A stretch of DNA of 64,000 nt, from NCBI RefSeq assembly GCF_016086655.4, contig NC_052135.2, forward strand, positions 54,485,671 to 54,549,670, given 5' to 3'. The translations under genes were made by a program, and so were the position numbers. Of this stretch, positions 43,811-58,515 are shown piece after piece. Position 1 is the stretch's first letter. Every line of letters begins with the position of its first letter. The DNA comes from Lepeophtheirus salmonis. Taxonomy: Eukaryota; Arthropoda; Copepoda; Siphonostomatoida; Caligidae. The notes under the pieces are model-generated. The model was not told the DNA's origin, did no database searches, and saw nothing but the letters and a program-made list of their open reading frames with translations.

Positions 43811-46800
43811 ATTTAAAATTCGGTTTAGATCAATTGTAAATATAAATGGTTAATGACATAGGTTATGTTTAAAAAATTATGTACATCGACTTATATTAAC
43901 GTCATATGAAAATAAATGTGTTGCATACATCATATTTGTACAGCTCATAAAACAGGATAGGGCAGAAAATCGGTCTATACATTGAGACAGAAAAAAGATA
44001 AGAGTTTAAAAGTCGTCCAAAAAATATTGCCTTTCTGAAAAAAAGTTTATAAAAAAGTTAATGTTTTTATAAGAATAAAGGTCTTTCAAAAAAATTAGTG
44101 ACATTGTTTCATAAACTGCCAAATTTAGTATGTTTTAAATACTGGTAGTCTTGATATTTTCTCATGTGTTGCGTACTTTTAAAAGTTTTAGGGGCATTGT
44201 ATTATAATTATCTTTTGTTGGATGCATCAAAATTAAATCATTTAAAGCGTTTATTGCATATTTTTAACAAAAACAGATAAATAGTTGCACACATGCAATA
44301 GAAATTAAGAAAAGTAAAAAATCCCAATTTATTTTTTTAACTTCATAAATAGATACATGAAAATATTTTATTCACATATTAGATTTAATTATATAGGTTT
44401 TGTATTCAAATTTGTGGGGTAGTTTCGATATCCAAGAATTTTGGCTATAGTTTAGAATCTTTATTCGATTTAAGAAACTTTTATTAGCCCAATACTTTAA
44501 GCTCAGTTTGCAGCGACTTCAAAGAATGAATAAGAATGATTTATTATTGAAATAAACGATAACTTGATGAAAAATACATATTGAAAAAAATCCTTCTTGT
44601 TAATCTCTGTACTGTCATAACTCATGTTAAGGATGCATGTGTGAATGCAAATATATTTTAAATACAAATTATTAGCATTTAAATACTTAAACGTTTCTTG
44701 TGAAATCAAAAATGTTTTTGTTTTAGGTTGAACTTGAAAAAATGAAGGATAATTAGGAATTCCCTCATGTCTTTTTGTTTGAAACTTAAAAGAAAAGGCT
44801 TGGAGTCACAAAACAATTGTTCTTCCTTGATATTCTCTATCAGAGTTCATTATCAACTTCCTTCTTACTATTCATTTTTGAAAGGAACAATGTAAGATGA
44901 TCTATATACAGCATGAGTCTCTATTAATTTTTCCATGATTGTTCAAATACAATTAATTCAATCAAGTGGAACCATTTATATAATGAAAAAGTAAATTTTC
45001 ACTACTTAATTATCACACGGCAATAGGTGATATTTTATACAATTCTACATATTAACATGCTTGCATATTGAGCAGAAAAATGAGCACCTTTATTACTTTC
45101 CGTTCCTTATTTGAGTCCCTGAGCATCTGAACGGAAACAATTAACAGGGAAAAACCTTTGAACGGCCTGTAATTTCCCGTCTCTTTTTTTATTGTTATCT
45201 AAAATATAGTGGCACTCAATTTTTGTACAAATTTGTATTTGGGTACTTCTTTGTCTCCTAGGGATGCTGAATGTATCATGAATTACTCTTTAAATAAATA
45301 CCCTATCACTATGAATTCACAGAGTGAATTCTGCTAAGGGAAGAAGAAATAACATACGTCAAGAAGAAAAAAAATACAAAATTTAAGGGGACGTAATCTG
45401 AAGTACCTCAAAAGTGATATGATGGGAGGAAAAGATTTATTTGTAGCCATGTTTTACTAAAATTCATAAAATAGTTGTCGTTTCCTTTAAAAAAAGGAGA
45501 AATAAACACGTAAACATAAATTATTTAGGAAAGAACACACAAAGTGTAATGGGGCCCAAGATTATTTGATACGTTTATGAATTAGTTGTATGCACAAATT
45601 ATATCATATCATAATTGAATTGAATTATTTTGGGAGATTTTGAAAACGATAAGATAAAATATGGTAAGGGTTTACTAGTAAACCATACTTCACATAATTC
45701 TAAGCTCCCCCATGTGAACTTTAATGGTTCTTTTCTTGACTCCTCCCCAAAACCATTCGTTTTTAACCTTTTCCTACAAAAGAGAATTTAATTTTATAAT
45801 AAAGACCCTTTTGATTTTTTAAGGAAAGTCATCTCCTTCTGGTTTACAATTGTGTTGATACAGGACACAGGTGCGAATGCAAAAATAATTTAAATGCAGA
45901 TAATTGCATTTTTTTGTTTGTTTTTTAAGGATGAACTTGACGAATAAGTAAAAAAAAAATTACTGATTTTTTAAGAAAAGGCCAAGTCTGTTTATGACCT
46001 TTAAAAAATGTTAAATAGTTTATTTAGGAAAAAATATTTTAAATGAACTTTTTCAAAAAAATATTTATTATTTTTTCCAAATTTGTGTTCCGTGTTCCTT
46101 GTAATGTCATTTATTCTACTTAGCACATTTTTCAACTTCATTTTCCATAGCTATTACAGACATAACTGGCTACGTGTTTTGTAATTACCCCATAATGTTA
46201 ATATGTGTACTTACAAATATTATAATCAAAGCGTCACACCTCTTGCACGTTCACATGGAATTATAAATCCAATTTTATAGTGTATACAAATATCTAAACG
46301 TATTGAGGATCATGTGATCATTTACAATTTGTTGACTTTGTTGGTCCAAAGAGACCCTCTTTATGTACGACAATGCACATTGTCTCTACACAATATGTAT
46401 ATATTACTATTTTGTAAGGTAGAAATCAATAATTTACATGAACATACCATTCAAAATTTTGAGATTATAAATGACTTATTTAAAAAAAATCTGGGGTTTT
46501 ATAGTATTTATAAAAATTTACTGTCTGAAAACAATTTTTTATCTTAATTTGAGCAAAGTTTGGTATCAGAATGGGCTACAAAAATGAAGACAATTATATA
46601 AATTCCTACTATGACACGAAATGGATTAGTTCCCTAAGTCACTCAACATAATGTCTGAGCTAATAATGAACATTTTTGGTTTTCCTCCTCCTACTAGTAT
46701 TATCGAATTAGCCGTTCGGCCAAATCTGGCAACATATCGGCGATTTTTTTCTCACATATTTTTATAAAGAAAAAGTCAAAGGAGGAAGTGAAAGAGATTT

Positions 46801-48690
46801 GAAGAGAGGCAATTTTTGACTTAAAAGCTTCAACAATTGCCTACAAAGTGTTGCGAAGTCTTCTTAATTAACTCAAATATCTAAGCGACCAGTTGTTTTA
46901 GTTCCTACACGAAGAAATAATTTACAATCGCAATAATCCCCAAAAAGAAAATTATATTTTATAAGAAATTTTCAGAATGGGGTTGTTTCTTAATTACTTG
47001 TTTTAAAATGGGTCCCACTGCTTTAGAATGTGATTGAGATAATAGCTGTTGAGCAGGCCCGGATTGAAATGCATCCGTTAGTCCTTTTTCTGCTTACGTG
47101 AGCGGATTACTCCCAGTACTCCCAATCGTAAAATAATTGAATTGATAAATAACTGACCAAAATAGAGATGGTTTTGTATAAAATAATATTTTTGTTACAT
47201 ATATTATGGGAAATATATAAAATATTGAAGAATAAAATACAAATGGTGTACATTTTTAGTCTCCACCCTGTAAGTTGAACGGTATTTTGTTGCTAAACAA
47301 TCATATTTATGATGTAAAGATTCATATCATTCTATGACCAACCGTCCCTGTATATCTTTTGTACTATGTATGTACAATACATGTAATTTTAAATCCCAAG
47401 TTATTTGGAAGTAATCATGAATAATTTTGGACTTATACATAAATTGATTCAAATACATTTTTAAATGAGGGGACCTGCTTCCATTGCAGCACTTTTAACT
47501 ATATAAAGACGAAATTTGAAATAACCCCGAAATCAAGATGATTCTTTGCATATGTTTTTCTTTATTAAAAATTTTCAATGCCTTCATAAATTGAGTCATA
47601 ATTGAAGGAGATTCAGATTTAAGAGGCTCAAAGTTGATATTTTTATTACATAAAATGTATAATTTTCCAATAAATCTGGATTAACCTCCATCAAATGCCT
47701 TTATTAATTTATAAAACATTAATATCGGCATTAAGTAATACTTGATGCCAATGATAAACATTGATATTCTAAGTAAAATAAAGTATTATGTTTTGAGAAT
47801 CCCTATGAAATGTCTATATTTGTATCATTATTAATACCTATATATTTTTTTTTTTTTGGCATAGAGACGAGAAATATACTTTAACTAGAGAAAAATGTAT
47901 TATTCTTTTAGTTGTAATAGTTAGTTTTTAACTAAAACATGGAAATAAAATTGTTAATGCATTTAAAGACCAGTTGTTTAATAAAAGTAGTTAATATAGA
48001 GATAAATTTTTTGATATACAGTAAGATTTAAGTCTTTATATTTGTTGGTCCCTATTTTGACGTCCAGTAGTTCACTATTTTCTTTCATATTAATGATCAA
48101 AAAGGTTTTTATTGTTAGAAAACCTAATTGATTTGGACTTCCAAAATGGTTGACATCAACAACGCTAACGTCACATATAACCGTCCCATAGTCAAAAAAA
48201 ATATCTATTAGTGTAATTTTTTACCAAATATATGCATCCTTGATTTTCAGGCGTGTTATTTTCGTGGCTATTATATCCCTAGGCCTATATTGTACATTTG
48301 TAAAATTTGGCTGATAACATAGAGTTGTGAATATAAACTATACTCAAAATTAAACTTTTTACAAATAATAAATATGAATTTGAAATATTATGTTATCATA
48401 AATTTTCAATGAAATAATCATACTTAGTTTTTTATTTTAATTTTAATGTTCCTTGAATTGGTTAGATGGAGCTGCACTGATTAAGTATAAGTATACAATA
48501 ATCATATATAGTTTTCAAACATTCGAACAGAGGTTCACTAAGATATAAAGAGTGCTCAGAAGTTTTAAAAACTTACAGAATATACCATTTAAGACGATGT
48601 AACATATGGTATTTAATATTTGTTATTCTTTTAGGTATTTAATTCTTGCAAATTATTTTAAAATTTGATTGCTATTTCTACTCTCTATAC
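43811..48690. other. AT-rich non-coding stretch with repeat fragments
   Basis: Contains a GTGGTGCGTCAACAT-family copy (44300-44515), a dispersed repeat at 47530-47900 that recurs near 24360-24560 and 56960-57280, and the tail of the 650-bp repeat near 48440-48530. No gene. Confidence 0.5.
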
Positions 48691-48870
48691 CAGTGGTTTT
48701 CAAATGGGTATTCCTAAGGGTATTTAAAGGTACTGCAAGGGGTACTTGAGATGTTGAAAAAAATATTTTACTAGTTGTACATCACTGAAACTATAAATTA
48801 TCTGCACTGGTTAGGGGGTACTTGTCTGAAAAAACATTTGACAAATGGTACATCACTGAAAATAACACTG
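48690..48870. mobile_element. hAT-like MITE fragment
   Basis: Begins CAGTGGTTTTCAAATGGGTA, followed by GGGTA / GGGGTACTTG motifs, the typical hAT-family opening. GTACATCACTGAAA occurs twice (48778 and 48851). The ends are not resolved. Confidence 0.5.
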
Positions 48871-49001
48871 CTCTACAATATGGATACATTAAATGTGACC
48901 TGTCAACACAAAAGCAAGTTAAAAAGATTTTGTGATTACACATGCATTCCTTAACGAATTATCATCTATTTCGTATTCGATCAATATTTTTATTAACCCT
49001 T

Positions 49002-49298
49002 TGGGCGTGTCGCAAATTGCACTTAAAGTAACGAAAATTGAACGTCAAAATAGAAAGTGATTGATTTTATTAAAAAGAGCCATATCATGGCCAATATAAG
49101 TATCTTAGATCCAATAATGGCTTTAAGCTACATTTATCTAAAACTATTAAGTATCTTAATTAATCCCACAAATTTGATATGTCTATAAAAATGGAGCTTT
49201 ATGTATGTATATTTATTAAATGAAGTAAAAAAATCCATTGGGATTTTCTCCTTTTCTGTAAATTTGTTCCAGATTATTCTTATGTTGACGCACCACAT
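49002..49298 (-). repeat. GTGGTGCGTCAACAT-family repeat, best-preserved copy
   Basis: On the minus strand it runs from ATGTGGTGCGTCAACATAAG to GTTACTTTAAGTGCAATTTG and CGACACGCCC. 297 bp, no ORF. Confidence 0.7.
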
Positions 49299-50479
49299 CT
49301 CTAATAATATCCATGTACTGTTTTGATTTATTTATCTTGCTTCAATTCATGAAAAACATTTAAATAATCTGTCTGAGAGGTCACGGTCAAGTCTAAAGAC
49401 GGATTCAAGTGACGTAATTTCACTTATTATTATTAATCAAATGCGTAAAGATTATAATTATGACAATGTTAAAGCGCTCTTGTTTTTTTTTCGCAATAAG
49501 AGTCCGGATGACCAAGAGCAAATGAAACAACTTATCTCCTCCCTTCTCTCTCTCTTTATTAACAATGATAGTGATAAAAATACAAACAGAATGACGTAAT
49601 AAATAAAAATATCATAATCATCCCTTAATAGTCTCAATCAATATCCCACTTATATAATCTCTCACAAATTGAAAATGACTTCTGAGACTACTTCAAAATG
49701 TCAGTTCTAGGAGTATGTGTAATTAAAAAAGGAGAAATAATGTATGAAGAATGAGCAAACATCCTGGTCGTCTATCTACCCATGGTTATTTACAGGGTGG
49801 TCCAAAATTAAACTCCCATTCTAAAAATATCAATTACTCACAGATTGATTATGGTCAGTCCTTTTTTACAGGCTCAATAATGTCTTACCATAGAGAAAGA
49901 AATCCTTTGAGGCAAATTATTGAGCTATGGTACCAGCTGACAAAAGGGGTATAATATGAAGTAAAAACATGTTTATTTTTCTTACTTTTATAATTGACCA
50001 TTCCAAATTCAATATTCAACTCCTTTTGACTCAGATGGTCTAATAAAAATTTAACCAATCAAATTATTTCCTTTAGCTGACCACGTTGAAACTATATGTA
50101 TACAAGGCATTAGTTTTAAAATCCAGAACAAGTTTAGGCTTCAATATCTTAGCAACCCTGAAGTCTATGTTTATGAGAGGGTGCTCATTAGATTAAGCGT
50201 ACAAAAAATACTATATCATTCATATGTCGTCCAAATGCAAACACCTTGCGGACATTATGGTGTGTCTTCGTACCGAATGCAAGCAGGTACAAACGCAAAT
50301 AACTCCATAGATAATTATGCTAGTGAGCTTAAATTGATATAACAAATTGTGGATTTCATATTAGAATGATAAATTAGTGGAATTTGTACAAATTATGCGG
50401 GAAATATACACATTTTTAAGACCTTAATGTTTGTCTAAAGAAAAAGTGGCCCCCTAGCTAAAATCTCTTGGACTGAAAT

Positions 50480-50650
50480 GTTTCTAGCGTCTTGGAGAGA
50501 GAGTCCAATAAGCTTGTTCATAACCCTGTTGACTCCTAGCATGCTTCAATTTTCGAGGCAGTGGCCAAAATGGACAAGGAGTTCCTCAACATAAGATGTG
50601 CCAGCCTTAGGGCCCGTTGGGAGACTGTGATTGAAACTGGTTGGTTTTAA
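50480..50650 (+). pseudogene. Possible transposase C-terminal tail
   Basis: The + strand reads FEAVAKMDKEFLNIRCASLR, then ARWETVIETGWF and a stop, resembling mariner/Tc1 tails that end RLxAVIxAGGG. Too short to be certain. Confidence 0.35.
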
Positions 50651-51980
50651 GTAATTGCATTCACTATGGACCCTTACATGTAAGAGAAAAATATTTATAA
50701 ATTGCTGGATTAATTTATTGAAATTAATTGTAATATATATTATCCTTCAAGTTTCCGGATTTAAGATCCCCAACTTGTATAATATACCTTATTACCCAGG
50801 GATAAAATAAAATTAATATACGAGTTTAATTCGTTTCTTAAAGAAGTTCGTAACTCAAATTATCTCAAAAGAAATAGCTATAGAATATTTGAACTTAAAG
50901 TAACACCCGCGTTCATTTGCCAATTCTTTACTAGTCTGTATCTTAAAAATAATATTTGTAAACTGTGGCACTCGTATCTCAATGTATTACTGTATAATTA
51001 TTATTACCCTTTTCCACAGATGACATTAATTATTGTAGACTTAAGATTTTAATCAACTATAGCCTTAATATGCGGAACTGCCAATCAAATCCCTTTGTCG
51101 TCTTTAGGTATTTATTTTGCTATGTGTCCTACAATTGATCAATTCAAGATCCTTGCATCTGGGAGATCTTGCTGAGTATTAAAAGCCATTGGGCAAAATA
51201 CGTTGAATAAGAAGGAAAGGCAACGGTCCACTGGTTAATTGGCGTTACAATAATAAGACCTCAACGAAATAAAACAAGGATTAATATATATTGGTATTTT
51301 TTTTTTTTTTTTTTGAGGTACCTTCATAATATATTTTATATTTTGCTCAATCTACAAAAATAATTAGTAAATCATGTAAATTTTAATGGAAAGGCTTGTG
51401 GTAAAAAGAAAAGAAGGAATCAAATTGAATGAAACAACATATTCGTTTGAGGTCTGAGTAGACCTAGAAGGGAATGTGTAGGATTGTAAATCATAAGCAT
51501 TTTCGGTATGTATGTTAAGCAATGACCACTTTTTAGAATTATTGAATAATAATTGACTAACTATCAACTGATTTTGAACCTTTTTTTTTTTTCTTTTCTA
51601 TAAAAGGTTGTGTGATACAATAAAGGTAACGACGTGTTCTTTCTTTGGAGTTGTTTATAAATATTTTGAACATGAAAATGAGGATGTTATTTTTGTTTGT
51701 ATATTTCTCTTAAGGAAACTCATCAATTCCTTGTCACATCAGGGGTCTTTGGCAGAAAGATGAAAAAGAAATTCACCTCATTTCATTTTTGTTTACCCTT
51801 GTTTTGACCTAGATCCTCTCTTTACACAGCTTTGTGTTGTACGCACACCTGTTGACTCCTTTAAGCTATTTTTTTGGTATATACTTTTTGTTGATGTTAA
51901 CAGATCAGTATATGAAAGGGAGGGGGAGAGATAAAAAGACGATCATAAGCAATTTATTCTTCGAATGGAAAAAATAATAT
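50651..51980. other. AT-rich non-coding stretch
   Basis: Poly(T) at about 51298-51314. No gene seen. Confidence 0.4.
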
Positions 51981-52075
51981 GTGGTCTATCAACATAAAAA
52001 CAGTCTTAAACAAAAATCAAGAAAAGGACAAAATCCCAATTTATTTTTGTACTTCATTTACACTGACAAGAAAAG
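51981..52075 (+). repeat. GTGGTGCGTCAACAT-family fragment
   Basis: GTGGTCTATCAACATAAAAA, then CAAAAATCAAGAAAAGGAC and ATCCCAATTTATTTT, is the left end only. Confidence 0.6.
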
Positions 52076-52237
52076 GTTTGAAAAAAATGGAATTTCACTA
52101 ATTTTTTAACTACCTATGTATTTATCATCTGGTAACACAGTAATTAGGCTATTAAAATGAAGAAAAATTAATGTTCAATATGGGCATTATGATTTATTTG
52201 TAAACCAAAATACTTTGTATTTTAGTTTAAGCTCTAG

Positions 52238-52550
52238 CTTCATCAAAAAATCCTCCCTTTACCACTATAGCTGCTGTATAGACTTTTGGCATTCATGCTG
52301 TTCGTTGTTCAAGATAGGCAGGTGTGATATCATTCCAAGTATTTTTCAAAATGTTTCACTTACTTGTAGGGCACTTTTGCCGAAGTTTTATGTCTAGGAG
52401 TTCCAAAAATAGCTCTATTGGCTTAAAATCAGGAAATTGAGCTGGTCATTGCATAATATATAAGATGTGAGAGATTTCTTTCTTTTCCAAGAAGTTTTTG
52501 AAGAGCTTGGATGGAGGTTTTGAGTCGTTGTCTTGTTGAAAAAAAACTTT
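52238..52550 (-). pseudogene. Tc1-like transposase pseudogene, C-terminal half
   Basis: The minus strand reads FFQQDNDSKPPSKLFKNFLE, then a stop in place of Trp before PAQFPDFKPIELF (WPAQSPDLNPIE-like), then NDITPAYLEQRT, a stop, and MPKVYTAAIVVKGGFF. Both late catalytic motifs (QQDND and PIE) are in order, so a DD34E Tc1-type relic is clear. Confidence 0.8.
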
Positions 52551-52689
52551 CTTTGAATTAATCTTTGTCCAAGAAGGAATGGATTAAGTCTTCAGGATAG
52601 AATGATAACCATTCTGAAGGAATTAATTACCAATCTCTCATACTTGTCAGAGAGAAACATCACATATGAAATTAAGCCTGGCCTAAACA

Positions 52690-54262
52690 GCTGGATTTTT
52701 ACAGACAAATAATTAAAAAATATTTTATGGACTTATTTTTTTAATAATAATTTTCATCAGGTTAAAGTAAAAAATATTGCTAAAGTCATAAACATTGATG
52801 AAAATGACGAAAAACTTTTTTTTCCAAACTTTTTCGCGCCAATACTTGTTATTTTAATACTAAACTATAATATATACATTCATTTCATTTTGAATTTATG
52901 AATATTGTATGGTCATTAAGTATTTATGAGTAATATGACTGGGACTTTATATTGTCCCATAGAATACTTATATTTATGTAATTTGTATCAAAATAGTCAA
53001 AAATGACACCATAAATAAAAGTGGAATATTCAATTATTGTATTATCAATATCCCAAGTACTTTAAGTCCTTTATTTAAAATTACCTATCTCTTTATTTGG
53101 TTGCAACTTGTATAATTTGCTAGTACAAGTTGCAACTCGATCAAAATCTCAATTTGTAGACAACATAGAAATACATCCCAATATCTTTTAGACATATATG
53201 AGTCAATTATAGGCTCTGTAATAAAATTTCTGAAACAATCTAAGATACTCAATAATTATAGCTATAATTTAAAACTATCATTGATTTTGAAGACTTATAT
53301 GAGCCCCAATATGGCCATTTAGAATTAAATCAAATCAATTTCTCAGTCTTTTATTTTTAAATTTGGAAGGATACAAATGTAATCTAATCTCAATTTTGAG
53401 AAAAATCATTCTAGCTTGTTTTTCTGTTGACGGGCAACATATACAAATAAGTATTTAAAGGGGGATTTGTTGTGCGGTTATCAAATCATGACATAATATT
53501 AAAAAAGATCTCCATCCCTCATATTTATTCCTCTCCACACTCTTAACGAATAATAAAAAGAATTATGATGATGCTAAATTATAATCAAAGATTACATTTA
53601 CAAAATCATTAATCATTTATTTATTCGTTAAATTAACTTGAGATTGCTACCATTAATGTGTAGCTTATAAATATGCACATATTCCTTTTGTCAATTAAAA
53701 CATTCCTCTCTTTTTATATTTTGGTCATGGTCCTTGACTCTTTTCCAAAAGAAGAATGAATGGTGTCTTGACCCATCCCCTTCCCTCATAAAAGCCAATC
53801 AAGATACTAGTGATATAGTGATATAGTGTTGAATTCGTGTTCAAATTTTCGACTTATGCCTTGAATCGTGTTCGAGTTAAGACAATGTCTCAATTTTTGT
53901 GTTCAGCCATGCCTGAGTTTTTGAATTTTTTCAATTAAATATATAAATTTGTCCAGGTTTCTCCTTTGTAATATTAGGTGTACTAAAAAATCCAATTTAA
54001 ATGGTTTTTAATTTTTTTTTCTATTAATGTTTGTCCCCTTTGGCAATCAAAACATGAGAGTCAGACTCAACAATTCCCAATATTTTATCAACATGTTCGA
54101 CAATTGGCCTTGAATTTTTGACATCAAAATTACCATAACGGAATCGACAAAACCAAAATTATGCGAGATTTACAGTATCAGGAACATAAACCATTTTCAA
54201 AATTCTTTCTAACACGATTCACTGTAAATCTATCGCACTTATATAATGAGTGTACAAATAAT
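52690..54262. other. AT-rich non-coding stretch
   Basis: Contains a GTGGTGCGTCAACAT-family copy (53155-53425). No gene. Confidence 0.4.
53155..53425 (+). repeat. GTGGTGCGTCAACAT-family repeat
   Basis: Shares GAGTCAATTATAGGCTCTGT, GATACTCAATAATTATAGC and a CTGTTGACGGGCAACAT end. Confidence 0.5.
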
Positions 54263-54264
54263 TA

Positions 54265-54525
54265 GTGTTGTGTCAGTTCTTATTTATTCGGTCCAGTCCA
54301 GTCTTAGGATCGGTCCTTTAAGTCCTCAGGACTGGTCCTTAAGACCGTCAGTCCTTCGAACTGTCAGTACTTGAACTTATAAAACAAAGAAGAAATAACG
54401 TTAAGTGACGTCATGAAGGAATAAACTTTTTTTAAGGACTGATTTACTGGACTTAACTCGACTGGATCGTGACTGAATTGGATGGGGTGGCTGTCTTCAG
54501 TCCTAAATAAGGACTTACACAACAT
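54265..54525. mobile_element. GTGTTGTGTC MITE
   Basis: GTGTTGTGTCAGTTCTTATT at the left, TAAATAAGGACTTACACAAC at the right, TA on both sides (54263-54264 and 54526-54527). Internal AGTGACGTCATGAAGGA matches the copy at 27112. Confidence 0.8.
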
Positions 54526-54529
54526 TACA

Positions 54530-57500
54530 CATAATAATACGTGTATCGCCATTTATTTCTTAGAACTTCTAAAATTATAATCTTCAAACCTCAATAACTC
54601 TCCATTTTAATATGAAGAATTGTTGGGGGTTGAAGATTATAATGTACAAAGTTCTCATAAATCAATTGCGTGTACATATACTAAAGATATGATTAACTTC
54701 ACCTGACCATTGACTCCATTACTTTGCATAGTCAAAAGATATAATCAATAAATGGGCGAAATTATAATTTTATATTACTGATAAAATCAGCAGATGTTTT
54801 TATCATAAAATGGAGGACGCAATAAGTCAACCTTCATTAAGTGTAATTAGGTTAATGAGGCTTCTTAAAAAATGTTATACATCAGCGTTATTTTATGACA
54901 ATATTTTATTGACTCTTATAAATTGTTACTTAAATTTATACATAAAGACATAAGTAGACTCGTAACTGTCAAAAATCAAATAGGTGATCTGGATGATAGG
55001 AGAGAGAGACATCGTAAAAAACTTCTTTTTCTTTTGTTTTTGTTTTTTACAGTTCCATTCCTTACTTTATCTTGATAGTAAATCATGTCTTCAATGAATG
55101 ACTTTATCAAATTTGACTGTATAGTAGACTCATGAACGAGCAGGAGGGCGAGGGGGGTATTGAGGGTAAACCTTTACGTAAATAGTTAGTCACGATGAGG
55201 TGTGGAGCTTTGGAAATCTTCTTTTTTAATGAGCATACCTATACTTATATCCCATAATGATGAATAAATTTATATCTAAATATACAAATATTTTTTTGTC
55301 AATTGATTTTAATATTGATGAATATTAATAGGCTTCTCCGACTAAAAAAAAAAAAACCTACAATGCTTTCTCCGATCGGTAATATCTGATTGATATATAT
55401 GTGTAGATAAACTTCCTAGGGGTACGGCATAGAACTTTACCGGTACGCCACATTTCCTATTTCTATCTCATTTGTGTGGACATTGTTGACTTGTGAAAAG
55501 GATCACAGGCCCTTGAATAAGAATGAAAGACACATGGTTGATACAAAAAGAGTCGTAGTAGTACATTAAATAATATATATGTATATATAAAGTAAAGCTT
55601 TCTTTCATAATGAAAAACAGACACGGGGTGCACCGAATATAATGCCCCTAATGTTTATCATAAACATATTTTGATCAAAGAAATAAAAATGTAGTCGTAT
55701 TAATCAAATATTGTCGGATTGTGCATATAGGATTGAACTTGTATACATGCTCCACTGTTTGGGCAAATATTGATAAGGATGTCTCCCTTTCGCCACTTGA
55801 TTGAAGGCTTTGCCATACCCTTTCTTTTCGTTAAATATTCAGAGAGTAAAATTGCTAATCAATCCTTAAAAAGCTATCATCCAATGGGGGCATAAACAAA
55901 CTACAAAAATATATTATCCGCAAGGGAGGGTGAGGGTATATAGATTGGGGGCGCAATATAAATAAATTAAAAGGGTAATTTTGTTGCACCCCAAATACAA
56001 TTTTAGCTTATAAATAATAAATACATATAAGAATGAATGTTATAGTTCGAGGAGTTGTATTATTTTGCTGCAAGACGGCGCCACTCTCGATCGTTAAGTA
56101 AACAAACTAATATAAGTAAACACCGCTCATACCCCAATCATTGATGAACCTACCAATAATAACAAAGTGCACCTACCATAACTTGAACTTATACATATAA
56201 TGAAATAATGAAGCATCAACTAGGTAAATAAAGAAAATAATTTTCTTTTTTTCTTTGTTGAAGAAGCATTTACATAAGAAAAGGAAAAATAATAATAACA
56301 GCACTCGGCCATTATTATTTTTATTATTTGTTGCTCAACCTTTTCAGTGCATTCATATTTTTGTATGAATAATACCCTGTGTTCAACAAGATTAAAAACC
56401 ATGGTTGACTATCTATATTATATATAAATAATGGGTGTGATCCAGCAGAATAAGTTCAGCTTAGAACTGAAAAAGAGTTTATTAGGGGTCTGCTCTGATT
56501 TTTCAAGTTAATGTCCTCCTTCCACACGATGCTGATGTATTTTGTTGTCAGCTGTCGATTTTTATGCTTATTTTTTTCTTAGCTTATCAGTAGGGCTGTG
56601 AATATTGAGCGTTTTTTAGTGCGCCAATTTTTGGGGTTATTGGCATCTGAACAGTGTTTTTATTATTTTTAAAAGCTGTTCTCATTATTATTTCATTCCT
56701 TCAGAGAAAACATAAAGTAACCAAGAATGTTTGTGCTCATAAAAAGCAGAGACTAATGTCGATGATTTGTTTGGGAGTTATAAGTGTAAGTCCCCCCCCC
56801 CCATCTGCCATATTGTAATTTCTAGTGAACCTTGCAATATTCGACTGATTTAATTTGCTATATACGTTCTTTCTTATTACATTGCCCCCTTAAAATTTTT
56901 ATATTCTATACTTATGAAGAATTTGTTAGCTATTAAAGTGTTTCTATGGCTATTGAATAGAAGTTTTTTATTGTAGTCATAAATTGTATCACAATTGAAG
57001 GTTACACCATTTTGGAGGCTCGTAGTTGGTATTTTTCCTGCTTTAATTCTACAAAATTCCAATAAATCTAAATGAAACTTCATCAACAAACTTAAAAATG
57101 ACATAACACCAATATTGAAAACGACTTCCTCCCAATGAATAACAGTTATATTTGAATTTAATTAAGGTACATAATATGTACAAAAATGTCTCTGAAATAT
57201 CTCAATTTGTATTTTTATAAAAATTTCGTATGAGGTACGAAAAAAGTAAAATAATTAGAGAAAAAAGTCTTGTTCTTATTGAAACAGTTAATCTTTAAAT
57301 ACAAAATAGAGAATATATTGTACGAAGATGAAATAACATATATTTACATTCATTTACGAGTCTGATATATAATTAGGACGCAAATATGGCCGATATCAAC
57401 AATACTGACGAAAACACTCTATAGGGACTGGTTAACTTGTTTGTAGGAGCACTGCGCTAGTATCACAGCAAAACTCAATAGGATTTGACCTGATAGTTAT

Positions 57501-58067
57501 TACTGAAAACATTATAAAATGTGAAAAATTAATGGTTAAGGCAAAGATTATATCATAATAACAATAATTGAATTATTTGACGGTAATTCAACTTTTTGTT
57601 AGTGTTTAAAATGTGAGTTTCAGTCATACTTTGACTGGATAGAGGGCGCCCCAGTAGCTATTTTTGTTCATCAAAAAGTTTTCATAGCAAAAATAACTCT
57701 TTCATTACTGTTATTCTGTCTTTCTTTTAAATCTTGGTTCACTTTCTGTTTGTCTTTTTTCTATTGAAACTTGATCCGGATTTATGATATATTTCATGAA
57801 AAAAAAACAGTTCTTTTAATTTCCATTTTTAACAAGACTTGTTTTGAGTTTATTGTTTATGCTCCTCTGAATAGAGTTTTCTGACATGATTTTGTATACT
57901 TACATACAAGCCTCTGATAAAGGGTATGTTTATAACTATAAGTATACAATGTACATATATCAAGTGTATAATTGCAATGTATATTGTGTGTGTATACATG
58001 CTCAAACCACACCCAATGTATTTATACATATGTACATATTTGGTATTTGCGAACATTATTAGATATT
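54530..58067. other. AT-rich non-coding stretch
   Basis: Contains the dispersed repeat at 56960-57280 (AATTCCAATAAATCTAAATG, shared with 47530-47900). No gene seen. Confidence 0.4.
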
Positions 58068-58515
58068 AGTGTTGGGTTTTAGTCTAAAAGTCCTAGAACA
58101 ATCTCAAAGAAAATATTAGTTTCATTTCAAATTCGGTCTAAAACGATTCTATATATGAATTGTTAATGAAGTCCGTTGTTTTTCATAGTTCCATAGGTGC
58201 TTTACATAAACGATATTGAAAATAAATATTAAAGTAACGTAGCATATATCACATTTTTGACTAAAAGGCTTTTAGTCATCCTTTCTCTCTTGGAACAAAA
58301 CATATTTCTGAGTGTATAAAAATATTCCACAATGATTTAAACGGGTATAAGCCTGTATAAAATAATATTTATAAACTTGATAAAATATTTTTTTACCCAA
58401 GAATTTTTGACTTCGACAACAAAGCAGTAGTTTAAATGTGTGGCAAAAAATCTTACTACTCTGCATTAATATGTTTACTCGAACCGAAAAACAAATTCAG
58501 TTTTGGACCAAGTTT
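58068..58515. mobile_element. TAGTGTTGGG-type element copy
   Basis: TTAGTGTTGGGTTTTAGTCT at the left; ACTCGAACCGAAAAACAAAT and TTGGACCAAG toward the right. Confidence 0.45.

Noticed and set aside
46314..46547. 77-codon frame
   Set aside because: AT-rich, no motif, no splice or expression context; likely chance.
46650..46930. Possible Tc1/mariner N-terminal remnant
   Set aside because: Only vague similarity in shifting frames (KEEVKEI, KASTIAYKVLRSL); too weak to list as a feature.
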